Source of the DNA: Paenibacillus_E qinlingensis
Lineage (GTDB): Bacteria; Bacillota; Bacilli; Paenibacillales; NBRC-103111
Length of the DNA stretch: 64,000 bases
Assembly (NCBI RefSeq): GCF_028746185.1
Contig: NZ_JAQIVH010000008.1
Location: 186,001 to 250,000 of the forward strand
Direction of reading: 5' to 3'
Below are positions 45,927 through 55,166 of the stretch, piece after piece. A program made the position numbers and the translations under genes. The notes below the pieces were generated by a model. That model did not search any database. It was not told the DNA's origin and saw nothing but the letters and a program-made list of their open reading frames with translations. Each line of letters starts with the position of its first letter. Position 1 is the stretch's first letter.

Positions 45927-46844
45927 CTATTTCACCTTACCTAATGCCGCTCGAACACTTCTTTCTAATGGTGAATAATTCACTTCGTCAGCTCTGTCCA
46001 GATTCATCCGTTCAAACAATGGTGTCGTTCGATTACACAGAAATCGTACCTTACCGCTATGATTCTGAGACGGAGCATGATAAAGGAAAGGATGACACAA
46101 GATAACATCGCCTGGCTCACCCGTAACTTCCTTTACTCTCAGCTTGAAACCATCTGAATCTGTCGTGAATTGATTCATAAACCGATCTATACGCGATTGA
46201 TTCTCAGTTGCTGCAGGCGATAATCCAGTCAATTCGGCTAACCAAGGATGCTTCGCATTCAGCGTTTGAATCCCTTGGCCAAGGTCAATTCCCTCCGAGT
46301 AGTCTACAAGAAACTTGGCAACCACCTTATGCGATCCTTCCGCGACTAAGGTACCTCCTGCTTGTGAACCGATGTCAGAGAACAAGCACAAGCATAACAA
46401 TCCTTGATCTGGACTATCCACAAAGTGATGGAAATGTTGACCATCCCAATGCCAACCATCCATAGGAACATCCCATGGCTTATCTCTTCCCATATGGAAG
46501 TTCACTGGCCACCATCCCCAAGTGGGGTAGTCGGCATCTTCTCCGTTATAAACAACGTGCTCCCGCCACCGCCCTTCGCCCACTAAATCTTCAATAGCAT
46601 CGGCCATCCGTTGGGTATTGCAAATATCAAACTCAGGACCTTTGTACGAAACTTGGTGAAAAATAAGAGAGCGAATCCAGCTATCTGGATCATCGCGCTT
46701 TACGGCATAGGCTTCTTCAACCTTATTCCACAGGAAATCCTGACAAGCAAGCGCCTGCTCACGGCTAAATGCTTGCGTAACCTTAACCCATCCCCGCTCC
46801 TGAAATTGCTCTATTTCTTCCGTCGTCAGGACCTTCGTTACCAT
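45927..46844 (-). CDS. PhyH-family Fe(II)/2-oxoglutarate dioxygenase in cassette III
   Basis: 305-residue oxygenase. Iron triad: H132-W-D134 (G-W-H-W-D-G) and distal H256 (L-Y-H-A-P-S), with 2-oxoglutarate-binding R267 (K-V-R-F). Cytosolic. It starts 9 bases after the binding-protein stop, so it is part of the cassette III transporter operon and probably acts on an imported compound or its breakdown product. That pairing suggests the substrate is a modified sugar such as an O-methylated or otherwise decorated one, but this is inference. It is longer than, and not closely similar to, the PhyH protein at 5128. Confidence 0.87.
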   Translation of the reverse strand: MVTKVLTTEEIEQFQERGWVKVTQAFSREQALACQDFLWNKVEEAYAVKRDDPDSWIRSLIFHQVSYKGPEFDICNTQRMADAIEDLVGEGRWREHVVYNGEDADYPTWGWWPVNFHMGRDKPWDVPMDGWHWDGQHFHHFVDSPDQGLLCLCLFSDIGSQAGGTLVAEGSHKVVAKFLVDYSEGIDLGQGIQTLNAKHPWLAELTGLSPAATENQSRIDRFMNQFTTDSDGFKLRVKEVTGEPGDVILCHPFLYHAPSQNHSGKVRFLCNRTTPLFERMNLDRADEVNYSPLERSVRAALGKVK

Positions 46845-46853
46845 TGTCTGTAC

Positions 46854-48389
46854 TCACTTCTTTCCTTTTGTTTTAACCCACTCATCAATCTGCTTCTGCT
46901 GCTCCGCATATACTTTTTCTTGACCAACCGATTTCGCCTTTTCGATGTATTTCGGAAGAATCTCATTCGGGTCAAGCGTACCCGTAACAAGTCCAGGTTC
47001 AAATTCCTTTTTCACATTGGTGATGGCGGCCATTTCATTCTTCACACTAGACTGATCGAAATTATAGCCTAGCAACCTGGAGGTTTCTGCCTTTTCATTG
47101 AACGATTTAAATTTATCCCATTTCGCTGGGTCTTCATTCGCCCAGAGATAATCATTAAACTGATTACCGAACATGTACCCTTGGTTTAGGTTATAACCTG
47201 AGGTTTGCGCTGTTACACCTTTCGGGAAATCAATGACATCGTTCTTACCCTCTACCTTGGCATAATGTTTGCCTTCAATTCCAAATGCAAGCATATTCAA
47301 CAGCTTCTTATCCGTGTAGAGCAAATTCAAAAACATCGCAGCACGTTCTGGGTCCTTGGATGTACGGGAAATAGAGACCATGGAACCAGTTGTGTCACTC
47401 GTCGCAATCAGAGGCTGCGTCAAAGGCACTTGCACCCAATCAACACCTATCGATGTGCTGACTTCCGCATCCTTCCCTGGCTTCAACCATTCGAAGAAGG
47501 AGAACGCTTTACCTGACTTCAGCCCGCTCATCATGTCGGTCAGCGTGGCAGCGTCTTTATTGACATAACCACCCAGATACCATTTCCGTGCCAAATCCAG
47601 TGATTTGCGATATTCCGCTGTTTCAAGCATGTTGACAACCTTAAAGTCCGTCGCATTTCGCATCAGATTTCCATCGAAATTAGCAACATTCAGTGTATAT
47701 ACAACATTGCTGTCTTTATTGATATAAAGCGGAGTTACCTTAGGTTCCTTCTCTTTGATCATCTGGAAAACAGGTTCCAGATCCGACATGGATTTAATTT
47801 GTGTAATATCAATCTTATATTTCTCCACTAAGTCCTTGCGCAGCATGATGCCACGTTGACTACCCAACTCCTTATTAACAGGAAGCGAGTAATTCTTGCC
47901 GTTAATTTTGGAGCCTTCCAGCAGAGCTGGATTAATAATTTTCTTCGCGTCGGGAGCAAATTTATCAATAAGTGCTGTCATATCAATCAGCGAACCCTGC
48001 TGAATTTTGGTCGTAAAGTTATCCCACGCCACTGTCCAAATCAAATCGAACGCATCGCTGGAAGCAAATTTCAAATTCATTTTGTCCTGCCAATCAGCCC
48101 AAGCTAACACATTCAATTCGAAAGTAGCATTGATCTTATCTTTTAAGTAATTGCTGATTTCCTCATTCACTAGCTTCAAATCGGCAGGCGCACCCGCTGC
48201 TGGAATGTACATGCTGAGTTTGTAAGGCGCAAGTGTTTTCGTTGTCGCTCCTGGTGTCATTTGTGCGGTTGTTGGTGCACTAGATGCTTTGTTGCCTTCA
48301 CTCGAATTCGATGACGTACAGGCACTGAACAACAGTGACATCGATACTGCTGAAGCCAGTAGAGCTGGAATTGTGCTTCTTCTTGCCAT
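46854..48389 (-). CDS. Sugar ABC transporter substrate-binding lipoprotein (LplA/YtcQ-type), cassette III
   Basis: 511-residue lipoprotein receptor; lipobox F-S-A-C puts the lipidated cysteine at residue 24. Paralogue of the cassette I receptor, with long shared stretches (N-E-E-I-S-N-Y-L-K-D-K-I-N-A-T, R-K-D-L-V-E-K-Y-K-I-D, S-G-Y-N-L-N-Q). ATG 48389 is chosen: AGGAGGG lies 6 bases upstream, and the longer frame from 48416 spoils the signal sequence. It follows the second permease gene; the 53-bp gap holds two palindromes. The PhyH gene follows 9 bases later. Confidence 0.93.
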   Translation of the reverse strand: MARRSTIPALLASAVSMSLLFSACTSSNSSEGNKASSAPTTAQMTPGATTKTLAPYKLSMYIPAAGAPADLKLVNEEISNYLKDKINATFELNVLAWADWQDKMNLKFASSDAFDLIWTVAWDNFTTKIQQGSLIDMTALIDKFAPDAKKIINPALLEGSKINGKNYSLPVNKELGSQRGIMLRKDLVEKYKIDITQIKSMSDLEPVFQMIKEKEPKVTPLYINKDSNVVYTLNVANFDGNLMRNATDFKVVNMLETAEYRKSLDLARKWYLGGYVNKDAATLTDMMSGLKSGKAFSFFEWLKPGKDAEVSTSIGVDWVQVPLTQPLIATSDTTGSMVSISRTSKDPERAAMFLNLLYTDKKLLNMLAFGIEGKHYAKVEGKNDVIDFPKGVTAQTSGYNLNQGYMFGNQFNDYLWANEDPAKWDKFKSFNEKAETSRLLGYNFDQSSVKNEMAAITNVKKEFEPGLVTGTLDPNEILPKYIEKAKSVGQEKVYAEQQKQIDEWVKTKGKK

Positions 48390-48401
48390 ATGAACCCTCC
48401 T

Positions 48402-48432
48402 ATTTGTACAAATCATATATGCTAACCGGTTA
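48402..48432. promoter_or_regulatory. Two palindromes before cassette III binding-protein gene
   Basis: ATTTGTACAAAT (48402-48413) is a perfect 12-bp palindrome next to the ribosome site, and TAACCGGTTA (48423-48432) a perfect 10-mer. They may mark an internal regulated promoter or an mRNA structure between permease and receptor genes. Confidence 0.35.
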
Positions 48433-48442
48433 CATTCCGGAA

Positions 48443-49408
48443 CTAGCCTTTAATCGCGCCTACAGTAAGCCCTTTAATGAAATACTTCTGGAACATCGGA
48501 AATGCGAGTACAATGGGTCCCATTCCCGTAATACACATAGCCATACGAACGGTCTCATTAGGTAGTTTGGCAATTTCAGATGAAATATTAATACTTCCAC
48601 TTACTTGGGCATTTGCAGTCAAATACTGTAGGTTCCTCATTACCTTATACATCATATATTGCAAGTTCACGAGGTTATCGTTGTTGATGAACACCAAGCT
48701 ATTAAACCAATCATTCCAATAACCAATGGTATAAAATAAACCCACCGTCGCAAGCACTGGCAGCGATAAGGGAAGAACGATACTGCGGAATATTTTCATC
48801 TCGCTTGCCCCATCTATACTGGCCGACTCGATTAATGAAGGGTGGATCGTCGTTTGAAAAAAGGTTCGCACCATAATGACGAAGAAAGCATTCATGAGAT
48901 GATTCGGAATAATCAGAGCGAATAACGTATCCTTGATAGGAAACAACTTCGTATATACGAGGTACCAAGGTACCAGCCCGCCACTAAAGATCATCGTAAA
49001 AAAGATGAAGAAGGAGAAAAATCCACGAAAGTTGAAATCCATACGCGAGAGTGGGTAGGCGAACATGGCGGTCACCGTTAAACCCAATAAACTGCCTACC
49101 AATGTGACGAAAATAGAAATACTATATCCCTTAGCAATATGCGCAGCATCCTGCCACAAATATTGATAGGCGGCAAGACTAAAGGATTCCGGGATTAGCC
49201 TGTAACCATGCAGAGCGATGGCATTTTCATCCGAGAAAGAGACGGATAAGACAAGTAGAACTGGTATCAGGCTGAGCACACAATACAGGATAAAAGATAC
49301 ATTCAGTACCATACTTGCCGGTCTCGAGATGCTGTTCGGGTTTCGAGTACGCTGTGTGATCGGAGAAGCAGACGACTTTTTTTTCGTTTCCATAGCAATT
49401 GAATTCAC
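48443..49408 (-). CDS. ABC sugar permease (LplC/YtcP-type), cassette III
   Basis: 321 residues, six membrane helices, ATPase-contact loop E-S-A-S-I-D-G-A-S near residue 215, ending F-I-K-G-L-T-V-G-A-I-K-G. Close paralogue of the cassette I permease. The start is the GTG at 49408 with AGGAGG 6 bases upstream, giving a basic 30-residue tail before the first helix; the ORF could also be read from an ATG at 49393. The stop of the preceding permease lies inside its ribosome site, so translation is coupled. Confidence 0.92.
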   Translation of the reverse strand: MNSIAMETKKKSSASPITQRTRNPNSISRPASMVLNVSFILYCVLSLIPVLLVLSVSFSDENAIALHGYRLIPESFSLAAYQYLWQDAAHIAKGYSISIFVTLVGSLLGLTVTAMFAYPLSRMDFNFRGFFSFFIFFTMIFSGGLVPWYLVYTKLFPIKDTLFALIIPNHLMNAFFVIMVRTFFQTTIHPSLIESASIDGASEMKIFRSIVLPLSLPVLATVGLFYTIGYWNDWFNSLVFINNDNLVNLQYMMYKVMRNLQYLTANAQVSGSINISSEIAKLPNETVRMAMCITGMGPIVLAFPMFQKYFIKGLTVGAIKG

Positions 49409-49418
49409 GTTGAACCTC

Positions 49419-50354
49419 CTAGAATAGCGCATGTTCGCGATTTATTTTTCGAACAATGCTGTTCGCAACGACAACAACAACAAATCCTACCATGGATTGA
49501 TATAAGCCAGCAGCGGAAGCCATTCCGATATCACCCAAATGAAGCAAAGCACGGTATACATACGTATCAATGACATTCGTTGTGCTATACAAGGCACCCG
49601 CATCCAACGGTACTTGATAGAATAAGCCGAAATCAGCATTTAGAATATGTCCGACAGCCAGTATCGTTAATATGATCATGATCGGCTTCAGCATCGGAAT
49701 CGTTATCTTCGTGATTTGCTGCCATTTTGAAGCTCCGTCCATCAGAGCCGCATCATAATATTCACCGTCGATGCCAATAATGGCAGCTAGATAGATAATG
49801 CTTCCATAGCCAATATTTTTCCAAAGCTGCACGAGAGGAAGAATGTATGGCCACCATTTAGGCTCACTGTACCAAGCGATAGCCTCGAAGCCTAACGGCT
49901 CAAGAATAGCTTTATTGATGAACCCATACTCTTGATTCAGTAAGGAAAATCCAAGGTATCCTACGATGACCGCAGATAAAAAGTAAGGTAGGAATAAGAC
50001 GCTCTGATACATTTTCGCCATAAATCGGCTTCGAAGCTCGTTAAGCGCAATGGCAACACCAACGCCGAAAATGAGATTTAATACGATAAAGGTTAAATTG
50101 TAAAGCAGTGTATTCCGTGTAATTAACCATGCATCTGTCGTTTGGAAGAGGAACTCGAAATTTTTGAACCCCACCCAAGGGCTTCTCAGAATACCATCGG
50201 CGTAATTAATGCTCTTAAAGGCAATTAATGTACCGAACATGGGCGCGTAGTTATTAATTAATAAATACAATGTCCCAGGAAGCAGCATCAACAGCAAGAA
50301 TCGATCTTTGATAACTTTACGAAGAAACAATTTGAAACGTATTGCTTTGTACAC
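49419..50354 (-). CDS. ABC sugar permease (LplB-type), cassette III
   Basis: 311 residues with six helices and loop D-A-A-L-M-D-G-A-S near residue 205. Close paralogue of the cassette I LplB-type permease (shared N-N-Y-A/V-P-M and R-N-T-L-L/I-Y-N). The start is a GTG at 50354 with GAGAGGCGG upstream. First gene of the cassette III transport operon. Its upstream region has ATGAC-type direct repeats 20 bp apart (50432-50462), which could be regulator sites but do not match those of cassette I. Confidence 0.92.
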   Translation of the reverse strand: MYKAIRFKLFLRKVIKDRFLLLMLLPGTLYLLINNYAPMFGTLIAFKSINYADGILRSPWVGFKNFEFLFQTTDAWLITRNTLLYNLTFIVLNLIFGVGVAIALNELRSRFMAKMYQSVLFLPYFLSAVIVGYLGFSLLNQEYGFINKAILEPLGFEAIAWYSEPKWWPYILPLVQLWKNIGYGSIIYLAAIIGIDGEYYDAALMDGASKWQQITKITIPMLKPIMIILTILAVGHILNADFGLFYQVPLDAGALYSTTNVIDTYVYRALLHLGDIGMASAAGLYQSMVGFVVVVVANSIVRKINREHALF

Positions 50355-50466
50355 GTGTGCCGCCTCTCTCTCCAGTTGAACTTTATATAGCTTAGTTTAT
50401 CGCTGGAAGAGAATCTGAACTACGAAGTCAAATGACATTATTACTGCTTTTATGACTTGATTGAAA

Positions 50467-50507
50467 TTAAAAAGACCGAAACAGGAAATCCATTCTGCTT
50501 CGGCCTT
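50467..50507 (-). terminator. Terminator after cassette III response-regulator gene
   Basis: AAGGCCGAAGCAG pairs with CTGTTTCGGTCTT (G-U allowed), followed by TTT on the minus strand, 20 bases past the stop. Confidence 0.83.
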
Positions 50508-50527
50508 GCGTGATGTGCAGCTCCAAA

Positions 50528-52174
50528 TCAAGAATGACTACCGTTCCCTGAATCGAGGTATAGACTTTGATAGCTCTTCCGATACTCTTGAGGCGTCATA
50601 CCCGCGACACGTTTAAACATTTTGCTGAAATGAGAGAAATTCTCATAACCCAATTGCTCGCAGATATCACTAATTCGTGTGCGTGATTCAATGAGCAGCA
50701 CTTTGGCTTGCTTCATTTTCTCAGCAATAATGTAATCCATCATGGATTGACCCGTCTCTTTTTTGAAAATTCGAGATAAATAAGCTGCATTGAGATGAAC
50801 ATAGGCGGCAATTTTCTCACGTGTCACACCATTCAAATCTTCCAAAATATACGCTTTAATCGTCTCAATTAAGGCGAGATTCTCCACGCCGCTCTCCGCC
50901 ATTTGTCTCATAGCCGCCGAGAATAGTCGTTCCGCCCACGTTTGTAACTGGTTAAGGGAACGTGGTGGATTCTTCTCCTCACCCCGCCTGCCTTCAGGCA
51001 ATAGCATTTTGACGGGCCAACCCTTTTTATGTGCAGCATGATAAATGAAATTTAGCAAGGAATGGTACACCGCACTAATAATCTCCGCGTCCACATCCGA
51101 TTCACGAAGTTCCGTAAACAAGGCCTGAAGTCGAGTTGTTAATTCCGTTCGTTTACCGCTCTCGAATAACTTGATCCATTCCTCCCACGCGATGGGAATA
51201 GCGAATTGCCGAACATTCATTGGTTTCTGCACCTCGCTATCAACGAGTCGAATGATACTCTGACCAGATACATGCTCATGCTCCTTGTCAATTAACTCAT
51301 ATACCGTTTGCGAAATATTGGAAAGCACCGTAGGTTTGCCAATAAAACAAGATACGGTGCCATACAAATAAAGGGAGCAGGCATGGGCATATGCTTCACA
51401 AGCTTTTTCCCATTCCTGCCATGGTAAGCCCCCTTTGTCCTCATTCACATAACATAATACAAGGTTCAACCCGCTTCGATCTTGAATGACGGTTCCGGTT
51501 TGACCTCCCAGCAACATCTCGCTAGCTACATTCCGCAGCGCGTAATTCATAATCTCTTCATCGCGAAGTGTAAATTCTTTATGCCAACGTTCCACGCTGA
51601 TTAATATTGGAACGATTGACGTTGTCAATGTCAGTGCTAATTCGGAGGCGACTAAAGATTGTTGTAGTTCATTTGCATCCATTCGAATTCGCTCGTCCAG
51701 TACATCCTGCCAAAACCGTTCGATTAATACAGGCTTCTGCTTTTCCCATATGGATGTATATTTCTGAACATTGTCATTGTAGTGCTGCCATTCTCTCTCT
51801 TGCCTAACTTGACTCACTGCCTTTTCCACGACTTTGCGTAAATGATCTCTTTTCACAGGTTTCAGCAGATAATCAAAGCCTCCCAGCTGAATCGCTCTTT
51901 GGGCATAGGTAAAGTCTGCATGTCCCGTTAAGAAAATCGTAACCATGGTTGGCTCATAAAGGTTCACCCATTCTTGTAGCTCCAGTCCGTTCATCCCTGG
52001 CATTTCAATATCACATATGATGAGGTCAATGTTATGCTGTTGGATAAGCGACATCGCTTCATCTGAATCAGAGGCAGTGTAAATCGTCGTTACCCCCTCA
52101 GCTCCCCAATCAATCGCCTTATACAGTGCTTTCACGGTATATTCTTCGTCATCTACCATTAACAGATTAATCAT
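50528..52174 (-). CDS. YesN-type response regulator, cassette III
   Basis: 548-residue regulator with receiver 1-122 (phosphoacceptor D55 in I-C-D-I-E-M-P-G), linker, and C-terminal AraC-type double helix-turn-helix (about 435-535, signature H-F-S-K-M-F-K-R). Paralogue of the cassette I regulator. ATG 52174 is chosen: it directly begins M-I-N-L-L-M-V-D-D-E and has GAGG 6 bases upstream. It overlaps the kinase gene by 8 bases. Expected to activate the permease operon that starts 170 bp beyond its stop. Confidence 0.93.
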   Translation of the reverse strand: MINLLMVDDEEYTVKALYKAIDWGAEGVTTIYTASDSDEAMSLIQQHNIDLIICDIEMPGMNGLELQEWVNLYEPTMVTIFLTGHADFTYAQRAIQLGGFDYLLKPVKRDHLRKVVEKAVSQVRQEREWQHYNDNVQKYTSIWEKQKPVLIERFWQDVLDERIRMDANELQQSLVASELALTLTTSIVPILISVERWHKEFTLRDEEIMNYALRNVASEMLLGGQTGTVIQDRSGLNLVLCYVNEDKGGLPWQEWEKACEAYAHACSLYLYGTVSCFIGKPTVLSNISQTVYELIDKEHEHVSGQSIIRLVDSEVQKPMNVRQFAIPIAWEEWIKLFESGKRTELTTRLQALFTELRESDVDAEIISAVYHSLLNFIYHAAHKKGWPVKMLLPEGRRGEEKNPPRSLNQLQTWAERLFSAAMRQMAESGVENLALIETIKAYILEDLNGVTREKIAAYVHLNAAYLSRIFKKETGQSMMDYIIAEKMKQAKVLLIESRTRISDICEQLGYENFSHFSKMFKRVAGMTPQEYRKSYQSLYLDSGNGSHS

Positions 52175-53921
52175 GGGTATCCTCATCTCCTCTTCGTTGC
52201 TCGATCGGTACAGTTAGAATCACTACAGCCCCGCCAGAAGTCAGATTCTCAAAAGTGAATCTTGCCCCTTGCCCATATTTCAGTCTCAGCCTCTCTTGCA
52301 CATTCCAGATTCCTAGATGCTTCACAGAACTGTTACCTGCGTAGCTGCCTTCTTGTAAAGCACGTAAGAGGTCAGTTGGAAATCCAGGACCATTATCGGC
52401 TACCCGAATGTCCATGCACATTGGATTCGTATCAGACTGTTTAATTGAGATATCTAATCGAAACACATGCCCTGGCTTTTTCATCCCGTGAACAACCGCA
52501 TTTTCAACGAAGGGTTGAATACTTAGCGGTGGAAGAGGGATCTCCAAAAGCTTGTCAGAAATCTCACAGGTATAGAACATTTTGCTTGGGAAACGGAGCT
52601 TTTGAATTTCTAAATAGTCACGGATATGCACAGTTTCTTCTTCAATGGTCACATATTCTCGACTGCCTCGCATAATAAAGCGAAAATAATCAGCCAGATG
52701 CTCGGTCATTTTTTGAACTAATGCATTCTCCTCTAGCTCTGAAAGGCTGTAGATGAGATTGAGTGAATTCAAATAGAAATGCGGATTAATTTGCGCCTGA
52801 AGATGCTTATATTCAGCCTCTTTCTTCTTCAGTTGCTCTTCATACACATCCATTTTGAGATATCGTATCTGCGTGACCATTTTATTAAACGTATCCGTTA
52901 GAAATACAAATTCCTTGACATTCCCTGCAGCAATTCGAAACTCCAGATTACCGCGCATAATACTGCGCATCCCGTTCATTAATTCTTGGAGCGGTTTCTG
53001 CAGCACATTTTTCAGAAATAGGAAATACAAGATGAGTACCAACGTACCTGCAATCGGAATCATATAGATCATGCGTTGGAAAAACGTCAACCTTCGCAAC
53101 AAATCCTGTTCTGGCAAAATAGCCGCCAATTCAAGTCCCGTTTCCTTCAATGGATACCCGATTAATAAATACGGCACTCCCTCATAACTCATTCGGAATG
53201 TCCCATCCCCTAACGGTTCCGAACCTTTGGCGCCTCGAGCGACCGCCATTTGCTCAGCAGGTATGGAACTATCGTTTATCGGTTCTCGGTTAACATCCAA
53301 CAGCATGGCCATACCTTTATCTCCGAATCGAACATCACCTAACGGGGACAGGAACGTACCTACATTAACTACGGCACCAACAATGAGTTCTGGGCTAATT
53401 TTCTCAGTACGATATAAATATCTGTGATCCCCCTGCTTCGTCGACCTCCAGCTTTTGTTCGGATCGTCAGCGGTTTGGAGCATTTCTGTGCGAATCATAC
53501 GATCCGATTCCGTTAGCAAGTGTTGATCTCTCGTAGCAAAAATGATATCATCCGTCGTTTTGGAGTATACAAAAAAGATATCGACCTCTCGAAATACATC
53601 TAAATTATTCGTGAACGATCTCATCGTTCGCTGCTTCGCAAAAAAGTAGTTACTCGAATCTATCGGAAATAGCGAAAGCGTTATCAAATCAGGGTATGAG
53701 GTATCACTCGTTATTAACCGGAGTAGATAATATGTCGCTTCCTGAAGTCCGCTATCCATCTGTAAACCGTGTGATTGCAATAAGGTGTAGTTGGTTTTGG
53801 ACACTTCTTCACGCAGGATCTTCATCCCATAGGCGTTATTGTAATAGAGAAACAGAATGAGCGCTGCAGTAATAACGACAAATCCAAGCAATACTTTAAA
53901 AATTAAACTGACTCCGCGCAA
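52167..53921 (-). CDS. YesM-type sensor histidine kinase, cassette III
   Basis: 584-residue membrane kinase: helix about 7-25, extracellular sensor (about 30-285), helix about 288-308, HAMP, phosphoacceptor in I-N-P-H-F-Y-L-N (residue about 380), ATPase domain with N-A-V-V-H-G and D-N-G-P-G-F. The start is a TTG with GGGAGG 9 bases upstream. Same gene order and length as the cassette I kinase, to which it is related (L-N-L-I-Y, L-K-H-L-Q-A-Q-I type segments). Confidence 0.93.
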   Translation of the reverse strand: MRGVSLIFKVLLGFVVITAALILFLYYNNAYGMKILREEVSKTNYTLLQSHGLQMDSGLQEATYYLLRLITSDTSYPDLITLSLFPIDSSNYFFAKQRTMRSFTNNLDVFREVDIFFVYSKTTDDIIFATRDQHLLTESDRMIRTEMLQTADDPNKSWRSTKQGDHRYLYRTEKISPELIVGAVVNVGTFLSPLGDVRFGDKGMAMLLDVNREPINDSSIPAEQMAVARGAKGSEPLGDGTFRMSYEGVPYLLIGYPLKETGLELAAILPEQDLLRRLTFFQRMIYMIPIAGTLVLILYFLFLKNVLQKPLQELMNGMRSIMRGNLEFRIAAGNVKEFVFLTDTFNKMVTQIRYLKMDVYEEQLKKKEAEYKHLQAQINPHFYLNSLNLIYSLSELEENALVQKMTEHLADYFRFIMRGSREYVTIEEETVHIRDYLEIQKLRFPSKMFYTCEISDKLLEIPLPPLSIQPFVENAVVHGMKKPGHVFRLDISIKQSDTNPMCMDIRVADNGPGFPTDLLRALQEGSYAGNSSVKHLGIWNVQERLRLKYGQGARFTFENLTSGGAVVILTVPIEQRRGDEDTHD

Positions 53922-54052
53922 TCTGAATACCTCCCGCTCTGTACCAAATCCACCATTTGATTACATTTTCCAATAGCATCTTCGTATTTAGTTTATAGCA
54001 AATGCTTCCAAATGCAACTGGGAGAATAGGAGAATATTTTCGGTTTAGTTGA

Positions 54053-54086
54053 CAAAAAAAACGTCCACTCCATCGGAGTGAACGTT
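54053..54086 (-). terminator. Terminator after aldo/keto reductase gene
   Basis: AACGTTCACTCC pairs with GGAGTGGACGTT (one G-U) around a 4-base loop, followed by T8 on the minus strand, 20 bases past the stop. Confidence 0.93.
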
Positions 54087-54105
54087 TCGATTTTAACTCT
54101 AAACA

Positions 54106-55026
54106 CTAAGGAAGAACATTTCCTGCGGCACGATAAATCTCATACCATTCTTGACGAGTCAACTGTATATCGCCAGCTTTGGCACAATCGATTAAACGAT
54201 CCATATTCATTGTCCCTGTAACCGGCTGCATCCGTGCTGGGTGACGAAGAATCCATGCAATCGCTATCGTCGTATTGGAAACCTCGTATTTCGCTGCGAT
54301 TTCATCAATCTTCAGATTCAACTCTGGGAACTTCTCGTTATCAAGGAATACACCTTCAAAGAACCCATATTGGAAAGGTGACCAAGGCTGAATCGTGATA
54401 TCGTTCAAACGGCAGAAATCAAGAATGCCGCCATCACGGTCAACCGCGGAATCATTCAGCATATTGACATTGATACCATTCGAAATCATCGTTGCATTGG
54501 TGATGCTTAATTGTAATTGATTCGCTACAAGCGGCTGCTTAACCGATTTCTTCAGTAATTGAATTTGCAGAGGCGTCTGATTGGAAACACCGAAATGTCT
54601 GACTTTCCCCGAGCTTTCCAGTAGATCAAACGCTTCAGCGACTTCTTCAGGCTCTACCAAAGCATCTGGACGATGTAGAAGCAGGATATCTAAGTAATCC
54701 GTTCTGAGCCTTTTCAAAATATTATCAACCGATTCCAAAATATGCTCTTTGGAAAAGTCGAACATCCCTTTTCGAATGCCGCATTTGGATTGCAAAATGA
54801 TCTTTTCTCGTACATTAGCGTTCATATGAATCGCATCGGCGAAAATTTCCTCACAAGTACCACCACCGTATATATCCGCATGGTCGAAGAAATTAGCTCC
54901 GATATCCATCGCACCTTGGACGAACCGTTCAGCTTCAAGCTTGTCCAGCGAGTTAATTCTCATACATCCTACTGCAATAACCGGAACTTCTAAGGGACTG
55001 GTTCCAAGCTTCATTGTTTTAATCAT
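54106..55026 (-). CDS. Aldo/keto reductase (YdhF-like)
   Basis: 306-residue NADPH-dependent reductase. The catalytic tetrad is visible as D48, Y53 (F-D-H-A-D-I-Y-G), K81 (Q-S-K-C) and H118 (L-L-L-H-R-P). The C-terminal cofactor loop includes T-G-T-M-N near 280. It reduces aldehydes or keto-sugars to alcohols; the substrate is not known. ATG 55026 has AAAGGAGG 9 bases upstream, better than an in-frame TTG-type start at 55035. It may work with the neighbouring isomerase/dehydrogenase genes. Confidence 0.92.
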   Translation of the reverse strand: MIKTMKLGTSPLEVPVIAVGCMRINSLDKLEAERFVQGAMDIGANFFDHADIYGGGTCEEIFADAIHMNANVREKIILQSKCGIRKGMFDFSKEHILESVDNILKRLRTDYLDILLLHRPDALVEPEEVAEAFDLLESSGKVRHFGVSNQTPLQIQLLKKSVKQPLVANQLQLSITNATMISNGINVNMLNDSAVDRDGGILDFCRLNDITIQPWSPFQYGFFEGVFLDNEKFPELNLKIDEIAAKYEVSNTTIAIAWILRHPARMQPVTGTMNMDRLIDCAKAGDIQLTRQEWYEIYRAAGNVLP

Positions 55027-55166
55027 CCAATACATCCTCCTTTAAAACTGTTTCAATTCCTACATGCTCCTGATTTACCTCTCCCATTGTCACACATTGC
55101 ACACTCATATTCAAGATTCGCGGTTCCTGGGAAGTAAGGCCTCCTACCCTAACACTCCGCAAGTCT

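Noticed and set aside
50392..50403. TTAGTTTATCGC shared with 53988-53999 as a cassette III regulator site
   Set aside because: It probably reflects AT-rich -10 elements (ATAAA on the other strand); no paired repeat or constant distance supports an operator.
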